This document shows positions 58,226 through 64,000 of a DNA stretch of 64,000 bases, piece by piece. This DNA is from Amia ocellicauda (taxonomy: Eukaryota; Chordata; Actinopteri; Amiiformes; Amiidae): NCBI RefSeq assembly GCF_036373705.1, contig NC_089863.1, positions 4,175,444 through 4,239,443 on the forward strand, given 5' to 3'. How positions within the stretch are numbered: the stretch's first letter is position 1; every line of letters begins with the position of its first letter. The notes beneath the pieces were generated by a model. The model worked only from the letters and a program-made list of their open reading frames with translations. It was not told where the DNA came from and searched no databases. The translations under genes were made by a program, and so were the position numbers.

Positions 58226-58959
58226 AACTATGCATTTATAGACACAGAGCACGCTGTTGTAGACAGATGTGGTTAAAATGCTTCACAAAGTGTGCCCTCG
58301 CGCCTTCAACACGTCTTTTGCAGGAACTGGACACATTCACTCTTGGGCCGACCACATTTCACACTGCCGACCCCTGACCAGCCCCAAGCCATAGAGCAAC
58401 AGGTTCAGTGTCAGGAAACTTTAACGCCTCCTCTGAGTCACAGACAGTTGGAAGATGCTGTCGGGTCTGGTCCTGCCCTATAGTGTCCCTTGCTGTCCTG
58501 TCCTGTCCTACAATGTCCCTTCCCTTTAGCGCAGGACCATGAAAACAACTGGTGAAAACAACACCTGCGATATGAGAGTGCAGAGGCTATGTTGGCACTG
58601 ACCTTCCACCTCGACTGTTCCCTAATTGAACCATTCCTTCATTATACTGCCTTGTTCCCAGGTTGTGATGGGAGCCCAGGGGTTGGAGGAGAGACCTCCA
58701 ACAGGACCCCCTTTGCCCTTCTGCCTACCCCCACCCTCTCAGTGTCCAGGGCTTCCCACCCCACTTCATATCCACCCAGCTGCATGCCCTTGACCATCTC
58801 AAGCTTATAGATGTCCCACATTGAGCTCCGTCTTATTTTCTTGTGGGTTGTAACCTTGTAGTTTACTGCCTCTGTCCCAGGGGTGTCTTTAGGTCCCTCC
58901 CTCCATCAGGATCTGGGAAAGACACCACGGCCTGAAGCCCATGCTTGCATCCCCCCAGG

Positions 58960-60373
58960 ATGGAAGTGTACAACGAAGCAGTGGACTACCTGCAAGCCTA
59001 CAGCATCCCTGGTACGAGCAGCGAGCGCATCTTTACAGAGCCACAGTGTTAGATTCACACCGTAGGTCACAGCACGTTCAAAAAGTCAACTGCTTGTGTG
59101 AAGGGTGTCTGTTACTGGTTAAGAGATGTCTGGCTGCACAAACTGTTAGAAATATAATCTCTCATACAATAAGAAACACCCTTCACATGGCCACACTCGC
59201 CAGGATTAGACAACCCATATCTTTACGGTGAAAAAAACACATTTTAGCTCAATTTAACAACCACCCCCTTTCTCTCCTTGAGGTACTGCTAAAGAGATCA
59301 TATCTAGCACTGCTTTTCTGTAGGTCCTCCCATTGGGACTGGAAATGGTACATCTATCAAACAATAAAGCCACAGATTGCTTTACACACTGAAATCTGCT
59401 CCTTGGCACAGTGAGCCCCAGTCGTGACCGCAGTGCATCCTCTCTGTGTCTCTCTCTCTCCGCCAGTGCCTGAGCTGGAGCCCGACGTACTGGAGGATGT
59501 ATTCGGGGTGGACGGGGATGAGGACTTGCCGCCCATCACGCCGTCCCTCTTCAGCCCCCAGCGCAGCTTCAGCGCAGACTTCCCTGACACCCCGGTGAGT
59601 CCCCCTGCCCCGCCTCTACCCCAACACAGAAGCAGTGGGCCAGCTCTAGTCATGGAACTAGTACGTTGACACACTGGAGGCCCCCGGGGGCCCTCTGGTT
59701 GTGGTCCCCAAATGAGCTCTCTGTTGCTCCATTGAAACCTGAATTGAAATACAAATTGGCTTCATTAGACCGTACCTATTGACTGATTTATTTATTTTTT
59801 ATGGTTTTAGTGGACAAAAAGCTGGGAGAATCCAAGTCCTGGACTTGTTAAATTGCCCTTGAGATTGTCAGTCAACTCCCTTCAGAATAATTCAAATGTT
59901 TAGATTAGTTGGCTTCACAGAAAATCAGACCCGCCTGGCACTCGGTCCATGAGAAAGCCTGGTGGCTCTTATCCACCAAAGCTCTGGCAGCTGTTCAGGG
60001 CATCCAGGCGGCAGTAATGTCAGCGACTCAAGTTCCCTTTACCGGCAGGGAGTTCCTCTAGGTCTGTTTAAAAACAGCTCCCTTTGAGCCACTATAGGTT
60101 ATGGTCATAAGTTACTCATTACTGTGCACGCTGTTCTGGGCACCAGTATCACGCGTGACACAACCGACATATCCCCAGTGCACGCCGAGACCAAACTGGT
60201 CCCTTGGGAGTGGCACAGCACATATGTAGACTGTAGGACTGTAGACTGACAGCTGGTTTGTGTTCCAGACGGGATGGGACCCGGAGAAGATGCTGCAGAG
60301 GCGGCTGGTGGTCCTACGCAGCATCCTGGCCAGCGAGGAGCTGTACCTGACCGAGCTGGAGACCCTGCTCACG
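58960..60373 (+). CDS. ABR/BCR-like RhoGEF, first three coding exons (partial)
   Basis: Exons 58960-59011 (ATG, MEVYNEAVDYLQAYSIP), 59467-59594 and 60269-60373 join in phase (1, then 0) with GT-AG sites, giving 95 residues. The second exon is acidic and proline/serine-rich (LEPDVLEDVFG, DLPPITPSLFSPQRSFS). The third encodes LVVLRSILASEELYLTELET, matching the start of the DH (Dbl homology) domain of BCR and ABR, where LASEE.Y...LE.LL is characteristic. These proteins act as GEF and GAP for Rho/Rac GTPases. The rest of the DH domain and the PH, C2 and RhoGAP domains would lie beyond the window. The ATG lies two bases after a possible acceptor (CCCCCCAG), so a 5' UTR exon upstream is likely. ABR rather than BCR is favoured by synteny with acadvl and the integrin (inference). 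Confidence 0.75.
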
Positions 60374-60654
60374 GTAAGTGAGAGAGAGAACCGTCCCGGG
60401 ACACGTGATGATGCATCACTCCCCCTGTGTTCACCGACCTTTTTCGAGCTTGAGTCACACCTACATAACTGAGACCTTGTGCGTGCTCACCTGGCCACCT
60501 GCCCACTCTCTTCCTTTTACAAACTGGCAGAACAGGGCAGAATAGGGCAGAACAGAGCAGTATAGTCCGATCCAGCATAACCGAATAGAGAACAGTGCAC
60601 TGCAGCAAAGTACAGGGCTAAATAGTGTAGTACCTTACAATGTAGTAGAGCAGA

Positions 60655-61290
60655 GTAAAATCCAGCTGCGCACAGTAAAATATGAAAAAAGTTAACAGTA
60701 CAATACGCAACAAAGTAACAGTAAAGTATGAAACAAAGTAACAGTAAAATATGCAACAAAGCAACAGTAAAGTATGAAACAAAGTAACAGTAAAATACGC
60801 AACAAAGCAACAGTAAAGTATGAAACAAAGCAATAGTTAAATACAATACAAAGCAACAGTAGAATACACAACAAAGTGACAGTAAAATATGTAACAAAGC
60901 AACAGTAAAGTATGAAACAAAGTAACGGTAAAATACATGACAAAGCAACAGTGAAGTATGAAACAAAGAAATAGTAAAATATGGAACAAAGCAACAGTAA
61001 AATGGAACAAAGCAACAGTAAAATACGCAACAAAGCAACAGTAAAATACGCAACAAAGCAACAGTAACATGGAACCAAGCAACAGTAAAATACGCAACAA
61101 AGCAACAGTGAAATATGCAACAAAGCAATAGTTAAATACTATACAAAGCAACAGTAGAATACACAATAAAGTGACAGTAAAATACGTAACAAAGCAACAG
61201 TAAAATATGGAACAATGTCACAGTTAATTACGATAGAAAGCAACAGTAAAATACTCAACAAAGTAACAGTAAAATATGATTGAATATGAT
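60655..61290. repeat. 23-bp minisatellite ACAAAGCAACAGTAAAATACGCA
   Basis: About 27 units of CAACAAAGCAACAGTAAAAT plus ACG, with variants (AGTATGAAACAAAG, AATAGTTAAATA). All minus-strand frames stay open for 100-200 codons because the unit lacks stops on that strand, yielding a repetitive Phe/Leu/Cys/Tyr peptide. It lies in the RhoGEF intron. Confidence 0.92.
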
Positions 61291-64000
61291 ACAAAGCAGT
61301 ACACTCAGTACACTGACACAAGTTACCGATTCAGCACAGCATTCGGAAGCACTTTATGTGAAAAGATGAAATACAGTACAAATCCCATGTACGTTCCCAA
61401 CCAGCATTGCATTCTTCTAACTGAATGTCCACCCTGACTCTGAAACCTCCCCACCTGACATCGTGACTGGGATGGTGCATGAAAAGAACCATGGGGGGGC
61501 ATAAAGAGTGACCCGACACTGGGGCCTGAGACGGTGCTGTCAGTGGGGTGCCAGCCTCTGCAGGGCAGCCCACGCGCTCAGAAACAGTGCTCTTTGAAAG
61601 CACTAAGATTGTTTAGTTTTTGCTTTTCCTCTTCTCACACACACCCTCTGGATGCTATTTTTAGACAGCGAGTGAATTGGGCCATCTTCTGAAAAGCAGA
61701 GAAAACCCATTTCACCACCACTTCCTCCTGTGCCCGGGGCGATTTCCCACGAGCTCCCCTGTGGGCTAATAGAGGTACCACCACAAGCTTGCACACACAT
61801 GCGCACACGCTCACAGAAAACACATGCGCACACACACAGACACATTCTTCATTTAGGACAGAAATTACTTGCCCACTTCCCCAAACTAATCACGCTCTAC
61901 ACTAAGATTTAGATTCAGAGCAGGATCAGACCAGTAAAAAGATCAAATACAGACAGAAATGTTTTGTCTAGTGGCGTTTTAAACGAACGGTCGGGGGGTT
62001 GGATGGTCTTGGCCTCGCGCTTTACTTCCATCTACCCATTGGGCACCAAACGACATCTCTTTTCCCAGCATGCAGTGCTCTGCCTCATAAATATCGACTA
62101 TCAATGAACGTGTCTTAGAAGTAGGAGGAAACATGTTCCATATGGAAATGGCACCTTTATTCACTATGCCTTTGGACCTGGCCATACCTTTCTGGGGGGG
62201 CAAATTAACATTTTCTCAGCATTTGGGGGGACACGTTGCCACCTTCCCCCCTAAACCTATGCCTGTCATGGTCCCAGAATATGTGTCCGCGGTCACAGCC
62301 TTCTTGCCATGCTAAATCAGGCACCTCTCAGCCAGATAAACAGGGACCAGTACTGGTCTAAAAGTCCCATGCCTTGTAGTCGGGACATGGCTGGGAGTTA
62401 CCACCCTCTTGCCCAGCTGCATTCTGCTTAGCAATGCCAGGGGTAAAATCTGAGCAGGTCGCAGTTCGGGCTACGGTGCTGGTGGTCTGGCTGGAGACAC
62501 ACACGGAAAAACAACGGGTTCCTCGGCTGTTGTCAGAAGCTCGCACCCGCCTGCAGGCCAGTCGCCGGCAGTGAGTCAGCACCCCTTGCTCGGCGGGATC
62601 TTTAGATACGGCACTCTCTTATCAGGGATGGATGTGCTGCATGATCTATCAACATGGCGATCTGGCTGAGCTTCCTGTTGAGGTCTCTCAGCTCTGCGGG
62701 GATGCAGAGGCTAAGCGGTTTGACCGGTTCAGGGTGTGTGAGGGACGGGGACGGCTGGGTCCTTCAGGGACAGACATTGTTTTCACTCTCAGTGAGATTA
62801 AACACACACTCTCACATATATTCAAACACACACACTCTCACACACAGACTCACACTCTCACACAGACACTCACACACTCTCACACACACACACACACACA
62901 CACACAGATGCTCACATAAAGACACACTCACACACTCTCACATACAGACACACACACTCTCTCACATACATACACACACTGTCAAATACATACACACACA
63001 CACTTTCACATACAGACTCACACACACACAAACACGCCCATTTAAAGACACACTCACACACACACACACTCTCACACACAGACACACACACACACACACA
63101 CACACACTCTCACATACAGACACTCTCACATATATACTCACACACACACACACACACACGCAGACCCACACACTCAAATTTACAGACACACGCACACACA
63201 GTCACACATCTCTCTCACACAAGCATCAGTCGGCTTCTCTAAACTTCCCTGTTCTCGCCGGAACTTCTGCTTTCTTCACTCTGGGCCTTCAGAGATCACT
63301 TCCCCGTCTCTGGTATCAGCTGCCGGCGCTTTCGCTTGCAGACGGTTAAAAAAGAGAAGCCCATTGTCTATTTTCAATGACCTAAATCGACCGAGGGGGA
63401 GGGGTTGGTCGTTCATAAGGAGGGTGCGGATTATTCCTTCTGTATCACAAAATCTACCCCCCTCGGAAACATGTGGTGTTCGTAGCGAGGGACTGGGAAA
63501 CTGAAGCACACCGTCTCTCAGGACTGAAGCAGTTAGCAGTCAGAAAGGGGTTCATTGTGCCAATCCTCGTGGTTGTTACTGTGTTATTTTTGTTTTCACT
63601 CACAGCCGGAAGGTCAGACAAACAAACAAACCAAAGCATGTGGGGTGGGGAGGATGCACGTGCTGGCGTAAAAACTGAGAAGTTGGCCCGTGCTGGAGTT
63701 CCCCTTCTCTTACCAAGTGGGGCTTGCTCAACACACAGGGTGCAGAGTCAGCACAGTGCGTCTCTTGGCTACACTACAACACTTCTGACAACAAGACACC
63801 TCCTCTCACAGAGTCCCGGTGGAGTCCTGCGCCCCGGGGGAGGGTGTCCTGCGCCCTGTTCTGGTGTGTCTCTGGTCTGTACACAAAAGGAGGGACAGGG
63901 AGCAGGAGCTTGGCAGCACAGAGGTGGTGTAAAACAATGTGGAAATATGGAGGACTGCTTCCAAAATAGACCAGGGACCGCGGTCTAAACGAGAAAGAGA
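61291..64000. other. Probable RhoGEF intron, no exon recognised
   Basis: Contains a long compound (CA)n/(CACACTCT)n region at about 62800-63220. No frame resembling the continuation of the DH domain was seen, so the next exon is probably beyond the window. Confidence 0.5.

Noticed and set aside
60517-61128. 203-codon minus-strand hydrophobic ORF
   Set aside because: Entirely a by-product of the 23-bp tandem repeat; parallel frames are also open and there is no gene context.
62654-63349. 231-codon Thr/His-rich ORF
   Set aside because: Translation of CACACT microsatellite; no flanking splice logic.

Overview
The window reads as vertebrate, and most likely ray-finned fish, nuclear DNA. Genes are split by GT-AG introns, and the repeats are of fish type: Tc1 elements with long terminal repeats, and CR1, L2 and Tx1 LINE fragments. 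The gene families are vertebrate: very-long-chain acyl-CoA dehydrogenase, an alpha-I-domain integrin, a class A GPCR, a zona pellucida protein and a BCR/ABR-type RhoGEF. No prokaryotic operon, CRISPR array or phage is present.

Layout. 0.4-4.3 kb (+): 3' part of a ZP-domain egg-coat gene (ZP1/ZP4 type), interrupted by a Tx1 LINE and carrying frame breaks. 6.0-14.6 kb: gene-free transposon graveyard (Tx1, CR1, a SINE-like tail, a broken Tc1, an L2 tail and an unnamed dispersed repeat). 15.15-28.33 kb (+): a complete 20-exon acadvl gene encoding 659 residues with every splice phase consistent, followed by a 3' UTR with AATAAA at 29520. Its introns hold a foldback element, an internally deleted Tc1 and a CR1 3' end. 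30.4-32.2 kb: a 26-bp minisatellite with a CCAAT box in nearly every unit. 33.6-37.0 kb (-): an unusual GPCR whose one large coding exon ends in a splice donor that fits in phase with a small C-terminal exon ending in a PDZ-ligand-like tail. 40.1-40.3 kb (+): an unidentified cysteine-rich terminal exon. 41.7-53.3 kb (-): 24 exons of an integrin alpha subunit, from mid I-domain to the cytoplasmic tail, frame intact. Its 5' exons are absent and a 200-N assembly gap lies upstream. A nearly intact Tc1 sits in one intron. 54.9-58.2 kb: L2 and Tc1 insertions. 58.96-60.37 kb (+): first three coding exons of an ABR/BCR-like RhoGEF that runs past what can be read here. 60.4-64.0 kb: its intron or flank, rich in tandem repeats.

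The genes do not form a pathway. acadvl, an ITGAE-like integrin and an ABR-like gene together match human chromosome arm 17p13, so the block looks like conserved synteny. The most notable non-gene structures are the foldback element in acadvl intron 4, the CCAAT-box minisatellite, partial exon duplications carrying splice acceptors in the integrin, and a pair of Tc1 copies (one near-complete, one deleted) that differ by one residue over their last 125 codons.
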